DNA of 64,000 bases from Gimesia chilikensis (GTDB taxonomy: Bacteria; Planctomycetota; Planctomycetia; Planctomycetales; Planctomycetaceae). The position numbers and the translations under genes are program-made. Of this stretch, positions 34,628 to 44,036 are shown piece by piece (positions within the stretch are counted from its first letter, which is position 1; each line of letters opens with the position of its first letter). The notes under the pieces were generated by a model. The model was not told where the DNA came from. It was given only the letters and a program-made list of their open reading frames with translations, and ran no database searches. The stretch spans positions 886,001-950,000 of the forward strand of contig NZ_CP036266.1 of assembly GCF_007744075.1 (NCBI RefSeq), read 5' to 3'.

Positions 34628-35170
34628 TTATTTCCCCGGCTTTCCCTCTCCCCAGCGTTCCCGATTAAACTGTTCCGACTGTCCCCGGGGAATCGTCAGT
34701 GTGTTCCATTCATCATCGGCCTGAATCCGGGCCACCTGCACGATCTGCCCCACGTGATAACAGGTATGCCCCAGGGAACGCTGGATCGCCAGCGGCACGG
34801 TGTGGGCATCGCCGCGAATATAGACGGTCGTCTTCAGGTCCTCGGGCCCCAGACTGTTGAGGGATTCAAACAGCACACTCCAGCCCCGCTCCCAGTAGGC
34901 CAGCAGTTCTTCCCGGGTTGAGAACGTATCCACAAATTCGTCGTCCCGGTTCCGGTCCGGCTTCTCGCCGTCGGTCGTCAGGAAATCGGTCCATCGCGAA
35001 ATCAGGTTCCCGGCGACATGTTTCATGATCACCGCAATCGAGTTCGTATGCGCGTCGAGAGCCGTGCGGAGCCCCTCATCAGACACCTGTGCCACCGCCC
35101 GTTCCGCCATCTGCTTCTGAGCCTCGAAAACATTGAGTGTCGCCGACATGAATTGAGAGAAATGTTCCAT
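34628..35170 (-). CDS. DinB-superfamily protein (DUF1572-like)
   Basis: 180 residues, four-helix-bundle pattern. Putative metal ligands are His51 (IMKHVAGN) and the HTCYHVGQI pair near residue 135-139, the usual three-His arrangement of DinB/YfiT proteins, which bind a divalent metal and often act as thiol-dependent transferases. It is convergent with ada and divergent from the LRR gene at 35309. A second copy of its first 22 codons lies at 36931-36995, beyond that LRR gene. The reaction is unknown. Confidence 0.8.
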   Translation of the reverse strand: MEHFSQFMSATLNVFEAQKQMAERAVAQVSDEGLRTALDAHTNSIAVIMKHVAGNLISRWTDFLTTDGEKPDRNRDDEFVDTFSTREELLAYWERGWSVLFESLNSLGPEDLKTTVYIRGDAHTVPLAIQRSLGHTCYHVGQIVQVARIQADDEWNTLTIPRGQSEQFNRERWGEGKPGK

Positions 35171-35308
35171 CTAAAATCCCTTTCCGCGTGAGTTGTCTGT
35201 ATCAGTCTCAGTCTGAAGATTAAATCGGCTTTTCGCAAGCGACCGGCCTGGAGGAAATTCTGGTAAGCAGGCTGTCTTCTGCTCTGGTTGATCAATTATG
35301 ATAGAGTG

Positions 35309-36874
35309 ATGCGTAAACCCGCCCGAAAATTTCTCGTGCTGCTGACCCTCTGTATGACAGCCGTCTGCGCTGCCTATGTCTGGCACCGCGCTCCCGAAGT
35401 CAAAACCCCCGTGGTACAGCAGCAGGAACCGCCTCCAGCGCCGACGTCTCAGGCAACTCTGGACAAACTGAAACAGCTGGGAGCTGGCTGGAAGCAGAAT
35501 CAGCAGGGGCAGGTCTACTGGCTGTTCCTGAAGCGGCTCCCCCTGGCCGATGAAGATCTGACCGTTCTGAAAGAACTGCCCGAAGTGCAGACGCTGACGC
35601 TGCGGGGCGTGCATACGATTAAGGGAAACCGCTTCACCGATGACGGCCTGCGTCATCTGGTGCATTTGAAAAAACTGCGTTATCTCGACCTGAGTGTGAA
35701 TTACCAGCTGACCGATGCAGGGCTGCGTCACCTGGAGCCTTTGAAAAAATTAGAACATCTCGATCTGAGCGGCAATTTTAAATTTACCGATGCCTGCGGA
35801 GAGTCGCTGGCGCAGTTGACCAGCCTGCAGAGGCTCAACCTGAGTCAGACATCTTTGACCGCCGCCCTCCTGCCCGACTTGAGTCGGTTATCACGATTGA
35901 AGAGCCTGTCGGCTGAACGGATGGTGCTGGATGATAATACGATTGGTGAATTTGAAAAGCTTCCCCTGCAGGAACTAAAGGGAGTTCAGATTGATGATGC
36001 CGACCTCCGCTTATTGCCACGCTTGAAATCGCTGCAGAAACCACCGTTTCCAGATTACCGGTGGATTGAAGATCGTCACCTGATTTATCTGACTCATTTT
36101 AAAAAGATCCGGGAAGTGGATGTGACTCTCACACGCGGAATCAGCGATACCTCGCAACTGAAACACCTGCAGGCGCTGCCTGAACTGGAGATTCTCGCGA
36201 TCGGTATCGGGAAAAACTCTGAAGCTCCGCTCGACCGATCGGGGTTGCTTGCCCTGGCAAAGGTTCCCACTCTGAACGAATTGAGGGTGGGGCCCATCAA
36301 TGCGCCAGCTCTGGAAGCAATCAGCCATTGTGCCCAGGTCGATCAGCTGTATCTCAGTGGAGATCCCAGTCAGCTTCAGCCAGCCGACCTGGCATGTCTG
36401 AAAAATATGAGCAGCCTCAAGAAAATCACTCTGCAGGTGGATCTCGTTTCGGATGATCTCTGGGCTGCACTGGGGAACGTGACATCACTCGAAGAAATTT
36501 CGTTTAACAGGGGGTGGCCGCCACAAACCGAAAAGCCACAGTTTTCCATGACCAGCCTGAAACGGCTCCAGAACTTACCGCATCTCAAGGGGCTGGACCT
36601 GAATGGTTTTCCTGTGACCGATGAGGGACTGGGTTACCTCGGTCAATGTCGAACTCTCGAAAGACTGGAGCTGAATAATGCGCCGATTACGAATGCGGGA
36701 CTGCTGCAGTTACGCCATTTGTCTCACCTGAAGAAGCTCAGTTTTTATGGCAGCAAAATTGACATGGACACCGCTGTAGAACTGCATCGATTCATTCCCC
36801 AGTGTCGCATTGAAGATAACTGGTGCTGTGGCTGTATGACCATTGATGCCGATCGAAGTGTCACTCAGAAATAA
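35309..36874 (+). CDS. Exported leucine-rich-repeat protein
   Basis: 521 residues from ATG 35309 (MRKPARKFLVLLTLCMTAVC, a signal or anchor segment); a TTG at 35288 would add 7 residues. After a Pro/Gln-rich linker, LRRs run from about 70 to 500: LTDAGLRHLEPLKKLEHLDL, LTSLQRLNLSQTSL, LKGLDLNGFPVTDEGL, LERLELNNAPITNAGL. A Cys-rich end (CCGCMT) closes it. It may bind ligands outside the cytoplasm. It sits between the intact DinB-like gene and a broken copy of that gene's 5' end, so it may have been inserted together with a duplication. Confidence 0.8.
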   Translation: MRKPARKFLVLLTLCMTAVCAAYVWHRAPEVKTPVVQQQEPPPAPTSQATLDKLKQLGAGWKQNQQGQVYWLFLKRLPLADEDLTVLKELPEVQTLTLRGVHTIKGNRFTDDGLRHLVHLKKLRYLDLSVNYQLTDAGLRHLEPLKKLEHLDLSGNFKFTDACGESLAQLTSLQRLNLSQTSLTAALLPDLSRLSRLKSLSAERMVLDDNTIGEFEKLPLQELKGVQIDDADLRLLPRLKSLQKPPFPDYRWIEDRHLIYLTHFKKIREVDVTLTRGISDTSQLKHLQALPELEILAIGIGKNSEAPLDRSGLLALAKVPTLNELRVGPINAPALEAISHCAQVDQLYLSGDPSQLQPADLACLKNMSSLKKITLQVDLVSDDLWAALGNVTSLEEISFNRGWPPQTEKPQFSMTSLKRLQNLPHLKGLDLNGFPVTDEGLGYLGQCRTLERLELNNAPITNAGLLQLRHLSHLKKLSFYGSKIDMDTAVELHRFIPQCRIEDNWCCGCMTIDADRSVTQK

Positions 36875-36930
36875 AGCAGATCAAGCAGCTTTGAAAGCAG
36901 GCACGCTCACCGCTGATAATCGGCCACGAT

Positions 36931-36995
36931 GCCATCTGCTTCTGAGCCTCGAAAACATTGAGCGTCGCCGACATGAATTGTGTGAAAGGGTCCAT
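36931..36995 (-). pseudogene. 5' fragment of the DinB-like gene
   Basis: Read on the minus strand from ATG 36995, this gives MDPFTQFMSATLNVFEAQKQ and MA, which differs from the intact gene (MEHFSQFMSA...) in only three of the first 22 residues. Homology then stops and the frame runs on with unrelated codons into the 3' end of the LRR gene. DNA identity is high, so the duplication is recent. Confidence 0.75.
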
Positions 36996-37046
36996 TGATC
37001 TATATCCCTGGAAATTAGTTATTTATTTTTCAGTGCAACAGAAACA

Positions 37047-37814
37047 TCAGTGGCGTACTCTGTCTTCCATCTCTTTCACCGCCGCAATCGCTTCGCTGTA
37101 GCGGGCCAGTGCTTCCGTTTTCTGTGCGGCCGTGAGCTTATCATTCGCAGCCACCTGTTCCTGTTGGTCTTCCAGATAGAGTAACGCAAACTTTTTGCGC
37201 AAAACCTGGAATAGTAACTTGGCCATGTAGTAGCGGTTTTCTTTCTCCTGTTCCTGGCCAATTTTTCTTAAAGTGGCATGGACTACATTGGGCCCCATAT
37301 AGCAGAGGGCATGATAGGCCGGGCGTTGTTCACGACAGAACAGTTTGTATCTCTTTGAAGGAAAATAATAGGTTTTTTGTTTCTGGTTGATTTTATCCAG
37401 CAGTGCTTCGATCAATTCTCCGATTCTATTTCCTGAATGCATATACCCGAGAAGCATAATCATCGCATCTTCATTTTTGACCGGGGGATTTAACGGCCCG
37501 GAACCCAGACCAGAAAACCCCGGGGCCTGATATTTTCTGAGCATACTCCAGTTTGTTGAATCGAACTGATTCAGGGCTCGATGATACTCACTTGAAATAT
37601 CCACAGCCTCTTTCCAGGAAACCTCATTAAAAAACGTCAGCGGTTTAATAAAGCATTCTTGCTCGGGTCGTGTCTTCTTCGGCTCAGCCTCATCGGTCCG
37701 GGCAGTCTGCAGGCCAGCTGTGAAGACACACGTTAACAGAATTAGAACCGCGCATGGAAAATGCAAGCCACGGAAGGTATTTCGCTCTGGAAAAAGACAT
37801 CGCTTGATTGCCAT
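37047..37814 (-). CDS. Exported hypothetical protein
   Basis: 255 residues. A hydrophobic segment at about 19-37 (FPCAVLILLTCVFTAGLQTA) acts as signal or anchor. The mature part is helical and charged, with YYFPSKRYKLFCREQRPAYH in the middle and a coiled-coil-like end (EALARYSEAIAAVKEMEDRV). No family is recognised. It is alone, behind the DinB fragment, and divergent from the next small membrane protein gene. Confidence 0.6.
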   Translation of the reverse strand: MAIKRCLFPERNTFRGLHFPCAVLILLTCVFTAGLQTARTDEAEPKKTRPEQECFIKPLTFFNEVSWKEAVDISSEYHRALNQFDSTNWSMLRKYQAPGFSGLGSGPLNPPVKNEDAMIMLLGYMHSGNRIGELIEALLDKINQKQKTYYFPSKRYKLFCREQRPAYHALCYMGPNVVHATLRKIGQEQEKENRYYMAKLLFQVLRKKFALLYLEDQQEQVAANDKLTAAQKTEALARYSEAIAAVKEMEDRVRH

Positions 37815-37984
37815 CGAACAGAATCTCCATATTCATGTTTCACGGGCAGGCGGATCACAGTTTCGGCTGTATCACACTGCGTCAGGCTGTTATCATAGCT
37901 GGTATGTAACATGCGTTCAATTGGCTGTTTCTGATTGAGTAGCCCGTCCGGAAGTAAACTGCTGCAATTCGAAAGGTTTGACCC

Positions 37985-38242
37985 ATGCAAAGAATGAACC
38001 CCTGGATGCCTACTATTTTCGCGCTGTTATTCTCAGCACTTGCAGTCTTTGAAAGTTTCACCGAGGGTAATAAGTTGTATTTCTTCTTTTTTGCCAACGT
38101 ACCCTGGATCTTTATGTTTGTCTCGTTCAGTCTCTCACAACTGCAGAAAGAAAACGACGAACTCCGCACCCGGCTGGAAGCACTCGAAGGTCATGCGCCA
38201 GCGACAGACCTGCCTGAAAATGGGGCAGTCGCGCATGGTTGA
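37985..38242 (+). CDS. Small membrane protein with coiled-coil tail
   Basis: 85 residues. Two hydrophobic segments (WMPTIFALLFSALAVF, about 7-22, and LYFFFFANVPWIFMFVSFSL, about 31-50) are followed by a short coiled coil (LQKENDELRTRLEALEG). It could form a small oligomeric inner-membrane protein. The next gene starts 15 bases later in the same direction, so the two are probably cotranscribed. Function unknown. Confidence 0.6.
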   Translation: MQRMNPWMPTIFALLFSALAVFESFTEGNKLYFFFFANVPWIFMFVSFSLSQLQKENDELRTRLEALEGHAPATDLPENGAVAHG

Positions 38243-38257
38243 GGGGGGCTTTGAAGA

Positions 38258-38719
38258 ATGATGGTTGACCAAACGATGTCCCATTTCAGAAAAAATAGAC
38301 TCAAATATCTGCTGCTGACGCCGATCCTGCTCCTACTGATTTATCAATATTTTGAAAATCCGACCTCGGCTGATTTTTCCTCGCTCCCTGAGTTATACAA
38401 GCATCGCGATCTGGGAGACCGACTGATAAATTTACCCTGCGCAGGAACCATCCGACTGACGCAGCCGCATCCATATACCTCCAACTTCTGCATTCAAGGT
38501 ACGTTTCAAGATACTGATGCATATTTAAAGTGGCGGTTTGGAGAGGTACATCTGAAAGATGCTGTGGAATTTGTGGAAGCGGCACACAGCATGTCGGATG
38601 AGCAACAGCCCGATGATATGTACTGGAAAGACAGTTTTTATTCTGGAAGGTACGCGCATGAAATATACCTGTTCAAAGATGGTAGATTCTACGATCAGGT
38701 CAGATTACTTAGAGAATAA
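38258..38719 (+). CDS. Membrane-anchored hypothetical protein
   Basis: 153 residues (possible starts at 38258, 38261 or 38276). One membrane segment (LKYLLLTPILLLLIYQYF, about 15-32) near the N-terminus anchors a soluble outer domain with LPCAGTIRLTQPHPYTSNFC and an acidic helix. It lies 15 bases behind the small membrane protein. I do not recognise the family. Confidence 0.55.
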   Translation: MMVDQTMSHFRKNRLKYLLLTPILLLLIYQYFENPTSADFSSLPELYKHRDLGDRLINLPCAGTIRLTQPHPYTSNFCIQGTFQDTDAYLKWRFGEVHLKDAVEFVEAAHSMSDEQQPDDMYWKDSFYSGRYAHEIYLFKDGRFYDQVRLLRE

Positions 38720-38765
38720 CACCAGACAGTAGAATCTCTGCCAAGAGGGAACTTTTGTAATAAAC

Positions 38766-39884
38766 TTAAATCTCCGCGGTCGCACCTCGATAGCGGATCT
38801 TGATTCCCTTCGAAGCGAACTTCTCCGTCATGCGAGGCACGTCGGTATCGTGGACTAAAACGATCACGGTATCCCCTTCCAGCAGGGTTGTATCCGGCGT
38901 GAGATCTTTTTCTACATCGCCGTTGGCCCGGCGGATCGCGACCACCAGGTAGCCCCGTTCGCTGCGGACCTCAATCTTTTCCAGCGTCTTATTCACAAAC
39001 GCGGAACCGGCGGTGACCTGGAGTTCTTCAAACTGGAGACCGAAGTGCCCCAGTTCATCTTTGATGGCGCCTTCGCTGGTCAGTTCTTCCAGCATGTTTT
39101 CCGCGGTGGGTCGCATGATCAGTTGCGCAACCTTGCTCGCCCCGATCGCGGTGGGCAGTACGACCCGGTTGGCACCACAGCCCAGCAGTTTCTTTTCCGT
39201 TTTGGGATTTTCTCCCCGCGCGATAATCATCAGGTCCGCATTCATCTCGCGGGCGGTGATCGTCACGAATACGTTGGTCGCATCTTCTGAGAGCACCGTC
39301 GCCAGCACCGCAGCCCGAGCGATGCCCGCCTGTTCCAGAGTCGTTTCTTCCGAAGCGTCGCCGTAGATGACCCAGTAACCCTGTTCCTCAGCCGCCTTGA
39401 GACGACGTTCGTCACAGTCGATCACCACAAATGGTTTTCCCGCGGCGAACAGGTTTCTGGCCAGAATCGAACCCATGCGACCGATGCCGCAGATGATCGT
39501 ATGGCCCTGCATACGCTCAATTTCTTTCGCCATTTTTCTCGCTCCCAGTGCCCGGTTGATTTCACCGTCAATCAGCATCTGCATGAAACCGCCGATCGTA
39601 TAGATCACCGCGCCATAGCCGGCAATGATCACCATGATGGTCAACGCGCGCAGTGCCGACGATTCCACCGGTTGTACTTCGCCGTAGCCGACGCCGAAGA
39701 TCGTGATGATCACCATGTAGATTGAGTCTTCGAGTTTCCAGCCTGCAGCAACATAGCCGATGACAGCAATCAGACAGATTGCGAAGAACAGCGAGATCCC
39801 CGTGATGATTTTGCGGAACGGACCCGAGTGTCGAGGTCGGCGCTGATTCCCTGCGGTCGAGATATGTGATTCAGGTTCCGTCAT
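38766..39884 (-). CDS. Potassium channel with RCK/TrkA domains
   Basis: 372 residues from ATG 39884 (frame opens at 39902). The two-helix pore spans about 20-100, with the filter region TIFGVGYGEV in place of the usual TVGYGD. A RCK N-domain follows (IICGIGRMGSILARN, NAD-binding Gly-rich; VVIDCDERRLKAAEEQGYWV; IYGDASEE) and a TrkA-C domain closes the protein (about 285-372). The layout is MthK/Kch-like: a K+ channel gated by a cytosolic ligand. It lies behind the type III glutamine synthetase gene on the same strand, 107 bases apart or more, probably independent. Confidence 0.9.
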   Translation of the reverse strand: MTEPESHISTAGNQRRPRHSGPFRKIITGISLFFAICLIAVIGYVAAGWKLEDSIYMVIITIFGVGYGEVQPVESSALRALTIMVIIAGYGAVIYTIGGFMQMLIDGEINRALGARKMAKEIERMQGHTIICGIGRMGSILARNLFAAGKPFVVIDCDERRLKAAEEQGYWVIYGDASEETTLEQAGIARAAVLATVLSEDATNVFVTITAREMNADLMIIARGENPKTEKKLLGCGANRVVLPTAIGASKVAQLIMRPTAENMLEELTSEGAIKDELGHFGLQFEELQVTAGSAFVNKTLEKIEVRSERGYLVVAIRRANGDVEKDLTPDTTLLEGDTVIVLVHDTDVPRMTEKFASKGIKIRYRGATAEI

Positions 39885-40008
39885 GGCTCGTCTGCTCGTC
39901 AACGCGCGGGAAGGAATCGAAGGCGGTGGCTCAAATAGGAACGGAGCCGCACCAGCACTGTGCCGGTCGGCTCCTGTTCCGAAAAATCCAGCTTATTCAT
40001 CAAGACGA

Positions 40009-42252
40009 TTATTTGATGAACAGCATTTCCTGGTAGGTTGGCAGCGGCCACAGATCGTCGGCCACAATACCTTCCAGTTCGTCTGCATATTCGCGGACTT
40101 TGTTCATCAGCGGCAGAATCGTATGGCAGTAGTAGTTCGCTTCGGCCAGCAGATCTTCCGATCCGTTTTCGGCACCAGCGGCTTCCAGTTCGCCAATACT
40201 GTCCTGCAGGGCTTTCACCAGTGCAGTTACCTTGTCGAGGGTCTTGGTGTCGAACTCGTAGTCCAGCATTTTCAGGCTGGCACAGTTGGAAACCAGTTCG
40301 CCCTGGTAACGGATGACGGCCGGGAAGATCATGGTCTTGGCCATCTTCAGTGTCAGGTTATACTCGACCTTGATCGACATGACGTACTGCTCAAGGTAAA
40401 TTTCCAGACGGCTTTCCAGTTCGCGTTCCGACAGGACGCTGTACTTGGTAAACAGTTCTTTGACTTCTTCTGTCTGCAGAATCGGCAGAGCATCTGCGGT
40501 GGTTTTGAGGTTCAACAGACCCCGTTTTTCCGCTTCAGCGTGCCATTCGTCACTGTAACCGTCGCCGTTGAAGATGACGGCACCATGCTCATTGATGATC
40601 TCGGTCAGCAGAGTTTGCAGGGCAGAGTTCAGTTTGGCAGGGTCGCCACCGGTGGCTTCTTCCAGTTTGGTCGCACAGTAATCCAGTGATTCAGCGACGA
40701 TGGTGTTCATCGCAACCAGCGGACCGGCGATAGACTGGTTAGAACCGACAGCTCGGAATTCAAACCGGTTACCGGTGAAAGCGAACGGGCTGGTTCGGTT
40801 ACGGTCGCCCGCATCTTTCGGCAGCGGAGGCAGTACGTCGACACCGACGGTCAGTGTGCCCTTTGGAATCGAAGAGTTAGCACCACCGGCTTTAATCTGT
40901 TCGAAGACGTCAGTCAACTGATCACCCAGGAAGACCGAGATGATCGCTGGAGGTGCTTCGTTGGCACCCAGACGATGGTCGTTACTGGCAGATGCGACGA
41001 CGGATCGCAGCAGACCCTGGAACTTGTGAACCGCACGGATGACGGCACCACAGAACAGCAGGAACTGGGCGTTTTCATGAGGCGTATCGCCAGGATCAAG
41101 CAGGTTGCCCTGAGAGGAACTACCCATTGACCAGTTGACGTGTTTCCCTGAACCGTTCACGCCAGCGAAAGGCTTTTCGTGTGTCAGACAGACCATGCCA
41201 TGTTTTTCTGCAGTGCGTCGCAGCGTGGTCATCAGCAACTGCTGATGGTCGGTTGCGATGTTCGCAGATTCAAACAGCGGAGCAATTTCGAACTGACCCG
41301 GAGCCACTTCGTTGTGACGGGTTTTAACGGGAATCCCCAGTTTGAAGAGTTCGCGTTCTGCTTCAAACATGAAAGACAGAACACGGTCGGGGATGGCACC
41401 GAAGTAGTGATCGTCAAATTCCTGTCCCTTGGGAGGCTTGGCGCCAAACAGGGTACGACCGGCGTTGAGCAGGTCGGGACGGGCATAGTAGAAGTTCTTG
41501 TCGACCAGGAAGTATTCCTGTTCGGGACCGGCGGTTGAAGAAACCAAGCTGCCGTCAGTGTGACCGAACAACTTCAGAATTCGCTGTGCCTGGGTGTTCA
41601 GAGCCTGCATCGAACGCAGCACGGGAGTTTTCTTGTCGAGAGCTTCTCCGGTCCAGGAAACGAATGCGGTCGGAATGCACAGAGTGGTTCCGTTGGTGTT
41701 TTCCAGAATGTAAGCGGGGCTGGTGACGTCCCAGATGGTGTAACCGCGGGCTTCGAATGTCACGCGGATACCACCGGTCGGGAAGCTCGAACCATCGGGC
41801 TCACCCTGGATCAGCTGTGAACCGCTGAATTCAGCAATCGCACCGCCGTCTCCATCGGGAGAGAGGAAACTGTCGTGCTTTTCTGCGGTGGAACCGGTCA
41901 GGGGGTAGAAAACGTGTGCGTAGTGAGTGGCACCTTTTTCGATGGCCCAGTCTTTGATTGCGGAAGCAACAACGTCTGCAGTTGAGCAGTCCAGTTTCTC
42001 ACCAGCTTCGATGGTTTTGACCAGCTTCTTGTAGACTTCTTTCGGCAGTCGTTTTTTCATAACTGACTTGGAGAAGACGTTGGCATTGAAAAGCTGTGCG
42101 GTGGGTTCTTCTTTGTAGTTCATCGGAGGATAACTTGGCTTGTAGCTGGTGACTGCGGCGATGGCGGCGGAACGGGTTGAACCAACGGTGGTTTTGGTGC
42201 CATTGCTGCCACCGGAATACGAAGTGGACGCACTCGAAGTTGCTGTGTTCAC
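40009..42252 (-). CDS. glnN: Glutamine synthetase type III
   Basis: 747 residues, the usual size for GSIII (about 700-750) and far larger than types I and II. Signature parts include [60 protein letters not shown] and [20 protein letters not shown], which form the ATP, glutamate and ammonium sites. It joins ammonium to glutamate with ATP. The first 45 residues are rich in Ser, Thr, Gly and Ala and look disordered. No GlnB or NtrC genes are nearby. A long leader (about 640 bases) lies upstream. Confidence 0.95.
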   Translation of the reverse strand: MNTATSSASTSYSGGSNGTKTTVGSTRSAAIAAVTSYKPSYPPMNYKEEPTAQLFNANVFSKSVMKKRLPKEVYKKLVKTIEAGEKLDCSTADVVASAIKDWAIEKGATHYAHVFYPLTGSTAEKHDSFLSPDGDGGAIAEFSGSQLIQGEPDGSSFPTGGIRVTFEARGYTIWDVTSPAYILENTNGTTLCIPTAFVSWTGEALDKKTPVLRSMQALNTQAQRILKLFGHTDGSLVSSTAGPEQEYFLVDKNFYYARPDLLNAGRTLFGAKPPKGQEFDDHYFGAIPDRVLSFMFEAERELFKLGIPVKTRHNEVAPGQFEIAPLFESANIATDHQQLLMTTLRRTAEKHGMVCLTHEKPFAGVNGSGKHVNWSMGSSSQGNLLDPGDTPHENAQFLLFCGAVIRAVHKFQGLLRSVVASASNDHRLGANEAPPAIISVFLGDQLTDVFEQIKAGGANSSIPKGTLTVGVDVLPPLPKDAGDRNRTSPFAFTGNRFEFRAVGSNQSIAGPLVAMNTIVAESLDYCATKLEEATGGDPAKLNSALQTLLTEIINEHGAVIFNGDGYSDEWHAEAEKRGLLNLKTTADALPILQTEEVKELFTKYSVLSERELESRLEIYLEQYVMSIKVEYNLTLKMAKTMIFPAVIRYQGELVSNCASLKMLDYEFDTKTLDKVTALVKALQDSIGELEAAGAENGSEDLLAEANYYCHTILPLMNKVREYADELEGIVADDLWPLPTYQEMLFIK

Positions 42253-42889
42253 TGTTTTGACCTTTTCATAGGGCGATTAATACGACTGACAAAACAACCG
42301 GCCGATACCACTCATACGTGAAGCGCATCACCGGTGAAACGGAGATTCATCCAGGATAATCAAGAGTGCGGGCCTGGCGGCCTGATCCGTTCACGTCGCC
42401 GGGCAGTCATTGCCACGTGCCGCTCCAGGGAACCCGCATCCGGAGATTCTGAGTGAGGTTATATCTAATTGTATTTATGTGATTGATTTCGAAACTGGAG
42501 TCGATCGGCGGGTGATTCGCCCGCGAGCTTACACCAGATTGGCTCAGAACTTCCTGTGAAGAAGAATGATTCTTAACAATAGCAGAAGGTGTGCCAAACC
42601 GCAGCTGATAACCCGATTTACTGTCACAATCGGCTCCCCGCTGACCCCGCAAAGGATGTTGTCGACTCCCGGAAGCAGAGGGACGGGATTTTCACCACTT
42701 ATTCCCCCCGAAATAGAGCCCTTCCGACCTTGCACCCGGCGGACGCCCAATCTGGAGAAAATTGTCTGCTGCTGGAAAGACAACCAGCAAGCTATGCCAG
42801 TCTGGAGAGCATGTGCCGAGAATGCGCGCAAATCATGCACGGAAAAAAGGCAGAGTGCTTGGCCATGCAGTAAGTGTTCGTATGTCAAT
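42253..42889. other. Upstream region of the GSIII gene
   Basis: About 640 bases between the GSIII start and the end of the minus-strand EEP gene. It must hold the glutamine synthetase promoter. I found no sigma-54 (GG-N10-GC) site, riboswitch or repeat. Short frames on both strands (up to 114 residues) overlap each other and have no family features. Confidence 0.4.
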
Positions 42890-43906
42890 TCAGTTCGGTA
42901 GCAGGTCTGCGATCACGGCCCGGTGGTCCGTATCTTCGGCTCGCTGGGCTTCGACGCGGACCGGCTGATAGTGAGTGTCGCACCGGATCTGGTCAATCCG
43001 CAGGAAGGGAACCGCGTTGGTAATCGTGCAGCCCCAGCCCGCTCCTGCGCTCATAAAAGCATCACGCAGCCGTGGAGGCAGTTCCCTGAAGATCGGATCC
43101 CGCGGGTTGACGTTGAAGTCCCCACCCACGATCAATGGCAGGTCTGCAGGCAGCTCTGTTAGTCGGCGACTGAGTGTACGCAGTTCGTCCCGCTGCAGAA
43201 TCCGTTGATCACGATACGCACGCCAGCATTCCGGGTTCCACAGATCCGACCGGAATGGAGGCGGTGTCAGTCGCAGCGAAACCACGGCGATCTCGCGACC
43301 GGTCTGCAGGCGCACTTTGCCGATCACAAAGCTGACCGTCGACGCCAGCGGCTGAATTGGCGTGCGACTCAAAATCGAAGAATCAACCCCCGCCAGCAGG
43401 CCTGCATCCTCTCCCAGGAGTGGCTGGCTGATGTCGCGGAGTTGAATCACACTCGGCGTTTCCTGGATCAGAATCAGGTCCGCCTCATATTGTTCGAGTG
43501 CCGCCACCGCGCGACTGCTGCCATGTGCATTGAGTGAGATAACCCGCAATGGAACCCGCTCTCCCGCCTGTGTGCGCCAGGCCGGATCAGCACTCTTCCA
43601 CAGCCCCCGCCAGAGACTGAGCGGCGTATCCGCAAACACCACCAGGAACAGCAACCAGAGCCCGATCGAAGCCAGGGCGAAACGTCTGCGATTCGCCCGT
43701 AACAATATCAGCGCCAGTCCCACACCACAGCCAAACCAGCACCAGCTCGGATAAACCGTCACCGCAGCACACGCATCCGGCTGCCACGCATAACAGACAC
43801 TGAGTCCGATCCACAACAGTACCGTGATGGCAGCGGTGATCCGCGCGACAACCCGATCCAACCTGCTGTCAGGGCGGGAATCGGATTGGTGCGTAGTCTC
43901 GGTCAT
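42890..43906 (-). CDS. Membrane-anchored endonuclease/exonuclease/phosphatase family protein
   Basis: 338 residues. The first part has three membrane segments (about 20-42, 47-68, 73-95). The rest is an EEP domain: VISLNAHGSSRAV, LILIQETPS, VVSLRLTPPP, IVGGDFNVNPRDP (catalytic Asp and Asn), and DHRAVIADL at the end (catalytic Asp-His). Enzymes of this family cut phosphodiester bonds in nucleic acids, lipids or sugars; the target is unknown. The active site should lie in the periplasm. A second EEP gene, without membrane segments, is at 49384. Confidence 0.85.
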   Translation of the reverse strand: MTETTHQSDSRPDSRLDRVVARITAAITVLLWIGLSVCYAWQPDACAAVTVYPSWCWFGCGVGLALILLRANRRRFALASIGLWLLFLVVFADTPLSLWRGLWKSADPAWRTQAGERVPLRVISLNAHGSSRAVAALEQYEADLILIQETPSVIQLRDISQPLLGEDAGLLAGVDSSILSRTPIQPLASTVSFVIGKVRLQTGREIAVVSLRLTPPPFRSDLWNPECWRAYRDQRILQRDELRTLSRRLTELPADLPLIVGGDFNVNPRDPIFRELPPRLRDAFMSAGAGWGCTITNAVPFLRIDQIRCDTHYQPVRVEAQRAEDTDHRAVIADLLPN

Positions 43907-44036
43907 ATTGGGACAGACTTGATTTCAGCAGAGACAGAAGACGGAAGAAGCAGTCTCTGAAATTATAAAGCCTGCAGTCATCAACGTCAGTAGGGAATGA
44001 AGAGTTTTCGTGCATACTTCAATTCCGTTGCTCTAC

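Noticed and set aside
42400..42430. Possible sigma-54 promoter (TGGCA...TGCCC) upstream of GSIII
   Set aside because: The GG and GC pairs are 8 bases apart, not 10, so the site does not fit.
42544..42901. Overlapping frames of 94-114 codons in the GSIII upstream region
   Set aside because: They overlap on both strands, lack ribosome binding sites and have no domain-like pattern.
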